From: Flavobacterium xueshanense
GTDB lineage: Bacteria > Bacteroidota > Bacteroidia > Flavobacteriales > Flavobacteriaceae
Direction: 5' to 3'
Length of the DNA: 64,000 bases
NCBI RefSeq assembly: GCF_900112975.1
Contig: NZ_FONQ01000011.1
Coordinates: 1-64,000, forward strand
Each line of letters opens with the position of its first letter. The first letter of the stretch is position 1. The translations under genes were made by a program, and so were the position numbers. The notes beneath the pieces were generated by a model that worked only from the letters and a program-made list of their open reading frames with translations, was not told where the DNA came from and searched no databases. Of the stretch, positions 8,551 through 16,115 are shown piece after piece.

Positions 8551-9732
8551 TTATGATATTTTGGTGCAAATTAAAACAATTTTATGATTATTTATATCGG
8601 TTGTGAAAAAACAATACACATTTCCACCGTCTTTTATTTTCCATTTTTTTCGAATAATTTCAACACTGTCGGGGAAATTTCGGATGGTTATATTTGCTTG
8701 TGTTTTTTCTAAATAAGTTTTCATTTCCGTTTTATTATAAGTAATTGTATTCTGAATTTCAAAAATGCGTCCTGGGAAGGGTATAAGATCTTTCAAAGTG
8801 TATAAATGGGAATGTTTGTGTAGTTTATTTAAGTTGTAAAAGGAACCTACTTCATCAAATCCACCTGATTTCATAATGGAGCTGTTAGGCTCGTAAAGAT
8901 ATTTTTGAGGTAAACTGAAGTTTGGTAACGTAAAATTATCGTTCAAATTAAAATGAAATGTTTCCATTTTATCTTTTACAATATTAACGGTTTTGATGTT
9001 TACATTTCCAAAATAATCTTTGTGCAATTCCCACATTAATTCTTTTACTTCATTTTCTAAAGCTACTATGTGAATCGTTTTAACGTGTTTCAATTCGGAT
9101 AAACCCGCGGTAATATCAAGAAGTGGTGCAGTTTTTATTAGAATGGCATCTGAATTTCGAAAATAAAAATCAAGATTTTCAGGAACATTTGGTAAACAAT
9201 CCTTCAATATGAATACTTTCCCTTTGGCATCATTTCGTCTGGAAGGATCAATATAAATCCAATCCCATTTTGTATTTAAAGTGTTTAAAGTATCTAAACT
9301 ATCTCCTGAATAACAAGTGATATTTGTAACATTTAATTGTTCAAAATTGTGTTTTACAAGATTAGAAAGAACTGGATTAATTTCGCAATGGGCTACCTTT
9401 TTTATTTTTTTTGCAAAATAATAATCGTCGACACCAAAACCTCCCGTTAAATCGATTAGAGATTCACCGGATATTATGGAAGTTTTGTATGAAGCTGTTT
9501 TTTCGGATGATGTTTGTTCTATCGAAATTTTACTTGGATAAATAATATTTTTAGTCGAAAACCAATTTGGCAATTTATCTTTTGCTTTTGTTTTGGCTTC
9601 TATTTGATTCAAAACAGAAATCCAATCCAAATCTTCAAAGGGATTTTTTTGAAGTGCTAGCTTCGATATACTTTTTCCAATATTGTCATTGATATACGCC
9701 TGTATTTTGGCATTTAAAATCCTTGAATCCAA
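8551..9732 (-). CDS. THUMP-like class I SAM-dependent methyltransferase
   Basis: 393 residues. The N-terminal 90 residues are helical. A Rossmann methyltransferase core follows, with motif I 'LIDLTGGFGVDDYYFA' (about 93-107), the motif II acid in 'AHCEINP', and 'WIYIDPSRR' (about 160-168), which is characteristic of this Bacteroidota family. The C-terminal part (about 320-393, 'ANITIRNFPDSVEIIRKKWKIKDGG') corresponds to the THUMP-like domain described for these proteins. Family members are predicted nucleic-acid methyltransferases, but the exact substrate is not known to me. It is followed by a small exported protein and preceded by an AI-2E-type permease; close spacing suggests one transcript of three genes. 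Confidence 0.75.
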   Translation of the reverse strand: MDSRILNAKIQAYINDNIGKSISKLALQKNPFEDLDWISVLNQIEAKTKAKDKLPNWFSTKNIIYPSKISIEQTSSEKTASYKTSIISGESLIDLTGGFGVDDYYFAKKIKKVAHCEINPVLSNLVKHNFEQLNVTNITCYSGDSLDTLNTLNTKWDWIYIDPSRRNDAKGKVFILKDCLPNVPENLDFYFRNSDAILIKTAPLLDITAGLSELKHVKTIHIVALENEVKELMWELHKDYFGNVNIKTVNIVKDKMETFHFNLNDNFTLPNFSLPQKYLYEPNSSIMKSGGFDEVGSFYNLNKLHKHSHLYTLKDLIPFPGRIFEIQNTITYNKTEMKTYLEKTQANITIRNFPDSVEIIRKKWKIKDGGNVYCFFTTDINNHKIVLICTKIS

Positions 9733-9734
9733 AA

Positions 9735-10826
9735 TTAAATATCTTTAGTTAATAGCATGATAATTTTGTTTTCCGGGAAGAATTCTTTACCCATAACTTT
9801 TATTATTGTGTAAAGCGGCACTGCCACTATCATTCCTAATATTCCAAAAAGGAAACCTGCAATTAAGATTACAAGAAATATTTCCAGCGGATGTGATCTT
9901 ACGCTTTGAGAAAAAATAAATGGCTGAGATAAATTGTTATCAATTATTTGAACAATCCAAAAACCTATTAAAACATAAATGGTGGTCGGCAAAATTTCAG
10001 ATTGGAAATCACTTCCTAAATTGCTCAACATGGTTAGAATTGCAGCTAAAAAAGATGCTATAAGTGGACCAATGTATGGGATAATGTTTAGTACTGCACA
10101 TAAAAATGCTATCACAAGGGAATTAGGAACTCCAAAAATGAATAATACAATTAGGTATAATAGGAATACAATGAATAATTGAAGTAATAATCCAATGAAA
10201 TAACGCGATAACAAGCGGTTTATTTTTCCCAAAGAATGTAATATTTGTTCTTCATGGCTGTTTGGAATTAGTTTTTTTACTCCTAAAATGAACATTAGTC
10301 GGTCTTTTAAAAAGAAAAAAGTAATAAATAGTACGGAACCTAATCCTACACCCAAACTACTAATTGTGCCTAAAATTGTATTTAAGAAGTTAGGAATGAA
10401 ATTAAAATTTATTTTAGAGGTAATGTTGGCATCTTTTAAAACCTGTGCAGAATCAATTTGGTGATTGTCTAAAAACACAGTGATTTGATTGATTAACTGG
10501 ACTATGTTTTTTTCAATTTCAGCAGTGTTAAGAAGTGACAGGTTTTGCCCTTGAGATAAAATCAAAGGAACGAACATCATTATAAACCCGGATATGATTA
10601 ATACGAAAATAATCAAAGTTGCTATGGTCGCAAAAATATGATTGAACTTTAACCGCTTTTTAAAAAAGTCTAAAATAGGATTTCCTACTAATGTAAGTAT
10701 GAACGATACAACAAGGTAAATCAATACGGATTGAATTTGATAAAAAAAGAACAAGATTATACCACATAAAGTTAGTGTCATTAATGCTCTAAGAATCCCA
10801 TTTGAAATGGTTTTTGATGTAATCAT
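9735..10826 (-). CDS. AI-2E family transporter (PF01594-type permease)
   Basis: 363 residues with about eight predicted membrane segments. There are hydrophobic helices at about 12-50 and 60-90, a soluble loop (about 95-145), then a block of helices from 150 to the C-terminus containing 'LIAGFLFGILGMIVAVPLYTIIK', a hallmark of the family. Members include TqsA (autoinducer-2 export) and Na+/H+ or ion exchangers, so the substrate cannot be named. No luxS is visible. It is two bases upstream of the methyltransferase gene. Confidence 0.82.
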   Translation of the reverse strand: MITSKTISNGILRALMTLTLCGIILFFFYQIQSVLIYLVVSFILTLVGNPILDFFKKRLKFNHIFATIATLIIFVLIISGFIMMFVPLILSQGQNLSLLNTAEIEKNIVQLINQITVFLDNHQIDSAQVLKDANITSKINFNFIPNFLNTILGTISSLGVGLGSVLFITFFFLKDRLMFILGVKKLIPNSHEEQILHSLGKINRLLSRYFIGLLLQLFIVFLLYLIVLFIFGVPNSLVIAFLCAVLNIIPYIGPLIASFLAAILTMLSNLGSDFQSEILPTTIYVLIGFWIVQIIDNNLSQPFIFSQSVRSHPLEIFLVILIAGFLFGILGMIVAVPLYTIIKVMGKEFFPENKIIMLLTKDI

Positions 10827-10852
10827 GTTTCTATTTTAGATTGTAAATATAA

Positions 10853-10880
10853 AAAAACTCGCTAACAAGTAGCGAGTTTT
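10853..10880 (-). terminator. Intrinsic terminator after the first M43 protease gene
   Basis: AAAACTCGCT / AGCGAGTTTT arms around a seven-base loop, with an A-run before it that becomes a U-run on the minus-strand transcript. It closes the gene ending at 10905. Confidence 0.75.
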
Positions 10881-10904
10881 AAATTCTAAAAAACTAAAAA
10901 AAAA

Positions 10905-11849
10905 TTATATTCCGAAACTTGCTCTTGCTCCACCTGAAACAAATATAGCAGCCATTCTTGATTTTTGTCCGTTAGAGAACATATACATTCCTCTATCATC
11001 CGTGTAATCCATGTAGTTCATTGTCATTTCTACCGGAGTTCCAGTACAAGTGCTGTAGTGAGGATAAGCTGGAACACCATAGTTCGAAGTGTTGTGCGTA
11101 GGTGTATCAGAAACATAATCACTTCCACAAGTTGCATCACCCCAAATGTGACGTAAATTCATCCAGTGACCTACTTCGTGAGTAGCTGTTCTTCCTAGAT
11201 TAAATGGCGCTGTTACCGTCCCGGTAGTCCCGAATGCATTGCTATCCATTACTACCCCATCGGTCGACGATGCACCTCCGGGAAATTGTGCGTAGCCAAG
11301 AATACCACCACCCATATTACAAGACCACATGTTTAATACAGTTGTTGGTGTAGTAGGAACGATTCCAAGTGCTGATTTTTTCATCGAATCGTCTGTGGAC
11401 CAAGATGTTGTAGTAGTAGATCTTCTCTTTACACTTTGTAATACAAATGTAATTCCAACATTTGCTTTTACTCCTGAAAATGCTGCTGGAACTGAATTAT
11501 AATCAGAATTTGCAGCATTAAAATCTTTATTCAATACGTCAATTTGGGATTGGATTTGTGCCAGCGAAATATTTTCAGCTGTAGTTCTATACAATACATT
11601 TACTACAACTGGAATTTCTACTTTACCGTTCACTAAACGTCCAGATAACATTGCTTTTTCAGTAAAAGCTTCAATTTTATTCATTCTTAAAACTAATGAT
11701 GGATCAGCTTTCATTTGAGCAGTCAATACTTCATGAGAAGCACAACCGCGACGTAATGTTGCACTTGCTTCCGGAGCAGTTTCTGTCGCATCATTTTGAC
11801 AAGAGAAAAGCATTAAAAATGCAGCGGCAGATAAAAAAATTTTTTTCAT
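10905..11849 (-). CDS. M43 (pappalysin-type) zinc metalloprotease lipoprotein, copy 1
   Basis: 314 residues. The signal ends in Leu-Phe-Ser-Cys (about 14-17), giving an exported lipoprotein. The catalytic zinc motif is HEVGHWMNLRH with His224, Glu225, His228 and His234. Downstream are 'DTPTHNT' and the Met-turn region 'VEMTMNYMDYTDD', typical of M43 (cytophagalysin-like) proteases. The enzyme is expected to cleave proteins or peptides outside the cell or at the surface. A close paralogue (12109-13056) lies immediately upstream with the same length, motifs and 5' flank, so this is a tandem duplication. The segment between about 140 and 215 differs most between the two copies, which may give different substrates. 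Confidence 0.85.
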   Translation of the reverse strand: MKKIFLSAAAFLMLFSCQNDATETAPEASATLRRGCASHEVLTAQMKADPSLVLRMNKIEAFTEKAMLSGRLVNGKVEIPVVVNVLYRTTAENISLAQIQSQIDVLNKDFNAANSDYNSVPAAFSGVKANVGITFVLQSVKRRSTTTTSWSTDDSMKKSALGIVPTTPTTVLNMWSCNMGGGILGYAQFPGGASSTDGVVMDSNAFGTTGTVTAPFNLGRTATHEVGHWMNLRHIWGDATCGSDYVSDTPTHNTSNYGVPAYPHYSTCTGTPVEMTMNYMDYTDDRGMYMFSNGQKSRMAAIFVSGGARASFGI

Positions 11850-11925
11850 AATGAATTTGTTATAAATTAATAGTTTTGGTTAATTATGTTACAATTTTAT
11901 AACAATTTTTCTTAAAAAAAAATTT
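11850..11925 (-). repeat. Upstream block shared by the two M43 genes
   Basis: The sequence before copy 1 closely matches that before copy 2 (13057-13130). Both contain ttgttataaattaatag, a ggttaattat stretch and acaatt-tataacaattttt in the same order. Conservation in non-coding DNA suggests that the duplication included the promoter, so both copies are probably controlled alike. A precise -33/-7 pair could not be fixed. Confidence 0.55.
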
Positions 11926-12063
11926 TATTATTACTTATTTATAAAATAGTTTAAATTATGCTTTTTGGATAAGAACAGTATATATGTTTAAAAAAAATTT
12001 GTGCTGTTAATAGGTTATTTATCGTAATGAAGAAAAATAAAGTCATTGTTCTTATAAATAAAA

Positions 12064-12088
12064 ATAGGCGACTTTTTAGGTCGCCTAT
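12064..12088 (-). terminator. Intrinsic terminator after the second M43 protease gene
   Basis: ATAGGCGAC / GTCGCCTAT perfect nine-base arms around a seven-base loop. The A-rich left flank gives a U-rich tail on the minus strand. It follows the stop codon at 12109. Confidence 0.8.
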
Positions 12089-12108
12089 ATTATAAGTTTA
12101 TTTAGGAA

Positions 12109-13056
12109 TTATACTCCAAAACCTGCTCTTGCTCCACCTGCAACAAAAATTGCAGCCATTCTTGATTTTTGGCCGTTAGAGAACATGTACATACCTCTAT
12201 CATCTGTGTAATCCATGTAATTCATAGTCATTTCTACTGGAGTTCCAGTACAAGTGCTGTAATGTGGGTATGCTGGAACACCATAGTTTGCAGTATTGTG
12301 TGTAGGAGTGTCAGAAACTAAATCACTTCCACAAGTTGCATCACCCCAAATATGACGTAAATTCATCCAGTGACCAACTTCATGAGTAGCTGTTCTTCCT
12401 AAGTTATAAGGATAAGCACCTGATCCGGATAATCCAAAATATTTTGAATCAACTACAACACCATCAGTAGTTGTTGATCCTCCAGGAAATTGCGCATAAC
12501 CTAAGATTCCGCCACCAATAGTACAAGCCCACATATTAAGCGTTGTTGTTGGTGAAGTGGGGTCTAAACCGCCTTGTTTTGTTTTTTTCATAGCATCTCT
12601 TGTGCCCCATGAAGTTTTAGTAGTAGATTTTCTGTTTATTGTTTCCAAAACGAAAGTAATTCCAACATTTGCAGCAACTCCGGAGAATAAAGCTGGTGTA
12701 CTGCTAAAATCTGAATTAGTAGCATTAAAATCGTTGTTTAATACATCGATTTGAGATTGAATTTGAGCATCAGATATGTTTTCTGCCGCTGTTTTGTACA
12801 GTACATTCACTACAACAGGAATTTCAACTTTCCCATTTACTAAACGACCAGTTAGCATTGCTTTTTGAGTAAATGCTTCTATTTCGTTCATTCTTAAGGC
12901 TAAAGTAGGGTCAGCTTTCATTTGTGCTACAAGAACGTCTTGAGAGGCACAACCACGTTGAGTTAAAGCATTAGTTTCTGGTGCTGTTTCTGTAGTGTCA
13001 TTTTGACAAGAAAAAAGCATTAGTAATGCGGCAGCAGATAAAAGAATTTTTTTCAT
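12109..13056 (-). CDS. M43 (pappalysin-type) zinc metalloprotease lipoprotein, copy 2
   Basis: 315 residues, very similar to copy 1 along the whole length, including the near-identical signal ending Leu-Phe-Ser-Cys and the C-terminal 'GQKSRMAAIFVAGGARAGFGV'. Zinc motif residues are His225, Glu226, His229 and His235. As in copy 1, an N-terminal pro-region (about 20-75) with 'RGCASQDVLVAQMKADP' precedes the protease domain. Each copy has its own terminator and a conserved upstream block, so they are probably transcribed separately. The two proteins differ in the loop near residues 145-215. Confidence 0.85.
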   Translation of the reverse strand: MKKILLSAAALLMLFSCQNDTTETAPETNALTQRGCASQDVLVAQMKADPTLALRMNEIEAFTQKAMLTGRLVNGKVEIPVVVNVLYKTAAENISDAQIQSQIDVLNNDFNATNSDFSSTPALFSGVAANVGITFVLETINRKSTTKTSWGTRDAMKKTKQGGLDPTSPTTTLNMWACTIGGGILGYAQFPGGSTTTDGVVVDSKYFGLSGSGAYPYNLGRTATHEVGHWMNLRHIWGDATCGSDLVSDTPTHNTANYGVPAYPHYSTCTGTPVEMTMNYMDYTDDRGMYMFSNGQKSRMAAIFVAGGARAGFGV

Positions 13057-13130
13057 AAAAGTTTTGTTATAAATTAATAGATATGGTTAATTATTTCACA
13101 ATTCTATAACAATTTTTTCAAAAAAAAAAT
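13057..13130 (-). repeat. Upstream block of M43 copy 2, duplicate of 11850-11925
   Basis: Partner of the block before copy 1; the same order of short AT-rich words is kept up to a poly-A stretch. It probably holds the promoter and any operator of this gene. Confidence 0.55.
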
Positions 13131-13491
13131 TTATATTATAAAAAAAAACAAAAAAAATCATTTTAGTGGTTTAACTGCTTTTAATTAATTGCTGGCATCT
13201 TTAATTTACAAGTACTTTCATACAAAAAATTTAATGCAAATCCTCTTGCTGGAAATGATAGTTATAATGAGGTCAATTAAGATATATTTTATCATCAAAT
13301 AAATAGGTGTCATAAATATCTATCAAATTAATTTTTTTGATTTTGCCGGACACAAACTTCAGTAAGTTGTTGTTTCTATTTTTAAGTATTTACAAGTGTA
13401 AAATCTGCTTATTGAAATGTTTTAATTTTCATCCGAATTCTTCTTTTTCTTAAATTATTTATATTGAACAAATACGAAAATATTTAAATGG
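13131..13491. other. AT-rich intergenic stretch, no gene seen
   Basis: About 360 bases between the M43 copy 2 promoter region and the terminator of the DUF4159 gene. No open frame with plausible codon use, RNA fold or repeat was found on either strand. Confidence 0.5.
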
Positions 13492-13528
13492 AAACGGCCT
13501 ATTCAAATTTAAATTGAATAGGCCGTTT
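13492..13528 (-). terminator. Strong hairpin terminator of the tsaD-rsmE-DUF4159 operon
   Basis: Perfect 15-base arms (AAACGGCCTATTCAA and its complement) around a seven-base loop, located 29 bases beyond the stop of the DUF4159 gene. A/T runs on both ends could let it act in either direction. Confidence 0.8.
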
Positions 13529-13556
13529 TAAATTGAAACCCTGAAAATGCAACTCT

Positions 13557-14195
13557 TTAATTATTAAAAATATAATTTAGGATATTGGCACCCATTTTTA
13601 GTGCTTTTTCACGAACTTCAATCGGATCATTGTTGACTTCTGGATCTTCCCAGCCGTCACCTAAATCGCATTCGTACGTGTAAAGCAAGACTAATTTGTT
13701 TTCTATAAAAATTCCGAAAGCTTGTGGTCGTTTGCCATCATGTTCATGTATTTTGGGTAAGCCATTTGGAAAAGAATACGGTTTTTGAAAAATCGCATGA
13801 CTGGCAGGAATTTCTACTAAGTTATTTTTTGGGAATATTTTTTTTATTTCTTTTTGTATGTATTGATCCATACCATAATTATCGTCAATATGGAGAAATC
13901 CTCCGGCCAGTAAATAGTTTTTAAGATTACTTACTTCCGTATCATTAAAAACAACATTTCCATGTCCTGTCATGTGAACGTAAGGGTATGAAAATAAATC
14001 AGGACTTCCTGGTTCAACTGTTGCTGGCTTGGTTTTTATTCGGGTGTTGATATTAGCATTACAATATTTTATTAAGTTTGGCAGTGATGTCGGATTTGCA
14101 TACCAATCGCCACCGCCACTGTATTTTACCAATGCAATCTCTTGAGAAAACAAGTGTGTTGAAAGGATTAACAAAAGATAAAATAGTTGCCTCAT
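13557..14195 (-). CDS. DUF4159 domain exported protein
   Basis: 212 residues with a signal peptide (about 1-17, ending Leu-Phe-Ser-Gln). The mature protein has 'LVKYSGGGDWYANPTSLPNLIKYCN', 'YPYVHMTGHGNVVF', 'LLAGGFLHIDDNYGMDQYI' and 'TYECDLGDGWEDPEVN'. These are hallmarks of DUF4159, which has a glutamine-amidotransferase-like alpha/beta fold. The biochemical function is not known to me. It is the last gene of an operon behind tsaD and rsmE, 11 bases after rsmE. The periplasmic location makes a direct role in tRNA or rRNA modification unlikely. Confidence 0.8.
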   Translation of the reverse strand: MRQLFYLLLILSTHLFSQEIALVKYSGGGDWYANPTSLPNLIKYCNANINTRIKTKPATVEPGSPDLFSYPYVHMTGHGNVVFNDTEVSNLKNYLLAGGFLHIDDNYGMDQYIQKEIKKIFPKNNLVEIPASHAIFQKPYSFPNGLPKIHEHDGKRPQAFGIFIENKLVLLYTYECDLGDGWEDPEVNNDPIEVREKALKMGANILNYIFNN

Positions 14196-14206
14196 AATTG
14201 AATCAG

Positions 14207-14914
14207 TTATTCCTCATTGACAAATACTACACTGTGACAGGCAACTATTGCAGCAGTTTCTGTTCGTAATCTTGTGTTCCCCAATGAAACTGCTGTGAAG
14301 TTATTTTCTAGAGCCAATGCAATTTCTTTTTCGGAAAAATCCCCTTCAGGACCTATCAATATTGTAATATCTTCATTTGGTTTCAAAATTGATTTCAGTG
14401 TTATTTTATCCATTTCTTCACAATGAGCAATCAATTTAACGCCTTCATTCTTTAGTTTTATAAATTCTTTAAAAGTAGTGGCCGGATTCAATTTAGGAAG
14501 ATATAATTCATTGGATTGCTTCATGGCGGTCAATAGAATTTTATCAAAACGCTCGTTATTAATGACTTTTCGTTCCGAGTGATCGCAGATAATTGGTGTG
14601 ATTTCATGTACACCTATTTCGGTTGCTTTCTCCAAAAACCATTCGTAACGATCATTCATTTTAGTTGGCGCAACAGCCAGATGCAACTTGAATTTTGAAG
14701 GAGCTGCTTTTTCAAAAGAAATAATTCTAACCGTGCATTTACTGTCGGAAGCTAATGTGATTTCAGTTTTAAATAAAAGGCCTAAACCATTGGTCACATA
14801 TAAGAGGTCAGTATCTTTTTTGCGCAATACTTTGATGATATGTTTGCTTTCTTCTTTATCGAAAGAAAAAACTTCAGTGGATTCCGTAATAGTTGGATTG
14901 TAAAATAATTGCAT
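14207..14914 (-). CDS. rsmE: 16S rRNA m3U1498 methyltransferase RsmE
   Basis: 235 residues. An N-terminal PUA-like domain (about 1-70, with 'SKHIIKVLRKK') is followed by a SPOUT (trefoil knot) methyltransferase domain. Conserved parts are 'DRYEWFLEKATEIGVHEITPIICDHSER', 'ITILIGPEGDFSEKEI' and the C-terminal 'SLGNTRLRTETAAIVA', the SAM-binding knot. The enzyme methylates N3 of U1498 in 16S rRNA in the 30S subunit. It lies three bases after tsaD, so the two translation-related genes share a transcript. Confidence 0.92.
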   Translation of the reverse strand: MQLFYNPTITESTEVFSFDKEESKHIIKVLRKKDTDLLYVTNGLGLLFKTEITLASDSKCTVRIISFEKAAPSKFKLHLAVAPTKMNDRYEWFLEKATEIGVHEITPIICDHSERKVINNERFDKILLTAMKQSNELYLPKLNPATTFKEFIKLKNEGVKLIAHCEEMDKITLKSILKPNEDITILIGPEGDFSEKEIALALENNFTAVSLGNTRLRTETAAIVACHSVVFVNEE

Positions 14915-14917
14915 AAT

Positions 14918-15940
14918 TTATAATTGTATTCTTGCTTTAGAAACTACAGCGGAAGTTTCAAATGTTTGTGTTAAAAATTTTTGATAACCCACAATCCCAA
15001 TCATTGCAGCATTATCAGTTGTATATTCAAATTTTGGGATAAAGGTTTTCCAACCGTATTTGTTCTCCGTTTCTTTCAATGTACTTCTAATTCCGGAATT
15101 GGCGGAAACGCCGCCGCCAATGGCAATTTGTTTTATTCCCGTTTCTTTTACAGCTAATTTTAACTTGTCCATTAAAATTTCAATAATTGTATGTTGAATT
15201 GAGGCGCAAATATCATTTAGGTTTTCTTCAACGAAACTTGGATTTTCTAATTTTTTCTTTTGAATAAAATATAAAATAGCTGTTTTTAGGCCCGAAAAAC
15301 TAAAATCCAAACCGGGAACTTTAGGTTTTGTAAATGCAAATGCTTTTGGATTTCCCAGTTGCGCATATTTATCAATCAAAGGACCTCCGGGATAAGGAAG
15401 ACCTAAAATTTTTGCGCTTTTATCAAATGCTTCTCCAACCGCATCATCAGTAGTTTCGCCAATCACCGTCATATCAAAAAAGTCGTCCACTTTAATAATT
15501 TGAGTATGTCCACCACTTATGGTCAGCGCCAAAAACGGAAAACTAGGCTTTTCAAAACCATCTTCATCGATAAAATGAGCTAAAACATGGGCTTGCATGT
15601 GGTTTACGGCAATCAGTGGAATTTGTAGCGCAACAGCCATTGATTTAGCAAAAGAACTTCCCACCAAAAGCGAACCCATAAGTCCTGGACCTTGCGTGAA
15701 TGCAATTGCGGAGAGTTGTTCTTTTTGTATCTTTGCTTTACGTAACGCTGCATCGACTACGGGAACTATATTTTGTTGGTGCGCACGAGAGGCGAGTTCC
15801 GGGACCACGCCTCCATATTGACTATGAATGAGCTGGTTTGCCACAACATTTGACAACACTTTGTCGTTTTGTAAAATGGCAGCAGCAGTATCGTCACAGG
15901 AACTTTCGATAGCAAGAATAAAAACCTCAGGATTTTGCAT
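14918..15940 (-). CDS. tsaD: tRNA N6-threonylcarbamoyladenosine transferase TsaD
   Basis: 340 residues from the ATG at 15940; a TTG four codons upstream is possible but adds nothing conserved. It belongs to the ASKHA family: 'ILAIESSCDDTAAAI' phosphate-binding N-terminus, metal ligands in 'HMQAHVLAHF', 'LTISGGHTQII', 'FDKSAKILGLPYPGG', and 'AIGGGVSANSGIR' with 'TDNAAMIG' near the end. TsaD transfers the threonylcarbamoyl group to A37 of ANN-decoding tRNAs, working with TsaB/TsaE/TsaC encoded elsewhere. It is the first gene of the tsaD-rsmE-DUF4159 operon and diverges from tamB. Confidence 0.95.
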   Translation of the reverse strand: MQNPEVFILAIESSCDDTAAAILQNDKVLSNVVANQLIHSQYGGVVPELASRAHQQNIVPVVDAALRKAKIQKEQLSAIAFTQGPGLMGSLLVGSSFAKSMAVALQIPLIAVNHMQAHVLAHFIDEDGFEKPSFPFLALTISGGHTQIIKVDDFFDMTVIGETTDDAVGEAFDKSAKILGLPYPGGPLIDKYAQLGNPKAFAFTKPKVPGLDFSFSGLKTAILYFIQKKKLENPSFVEENLNDICASIQHTIIEILMDKLKLAVKETGIKQIAIGGGVSANSGIRSTLKETENKYGWKTFIPKFEYTTDNAAMIGIVGYQKFLTQTFETSAVVSKARIQL

Positions 15941-16115
15941 AAAAAGGCACAAATTTTGAATTACATTTGACGGGTCAATTATAGAAAAATTTTTTTGTCA
16001 AAAACCAAAATTAAAAAATTTTTATCAAAAGCACCCAGTTTCTCATGGCAAAATCAAATTTTCGAACATTAAATAGTAAATAGGTATCAAAAAAGTTATA
16101 AAAATAGCGCTGCGC

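Noticed and set aside
11850-12063. Small RNA gene between the two M43 genes
   Set aside because: The only structure is the terminator; the rest is the duplicated promoter region.
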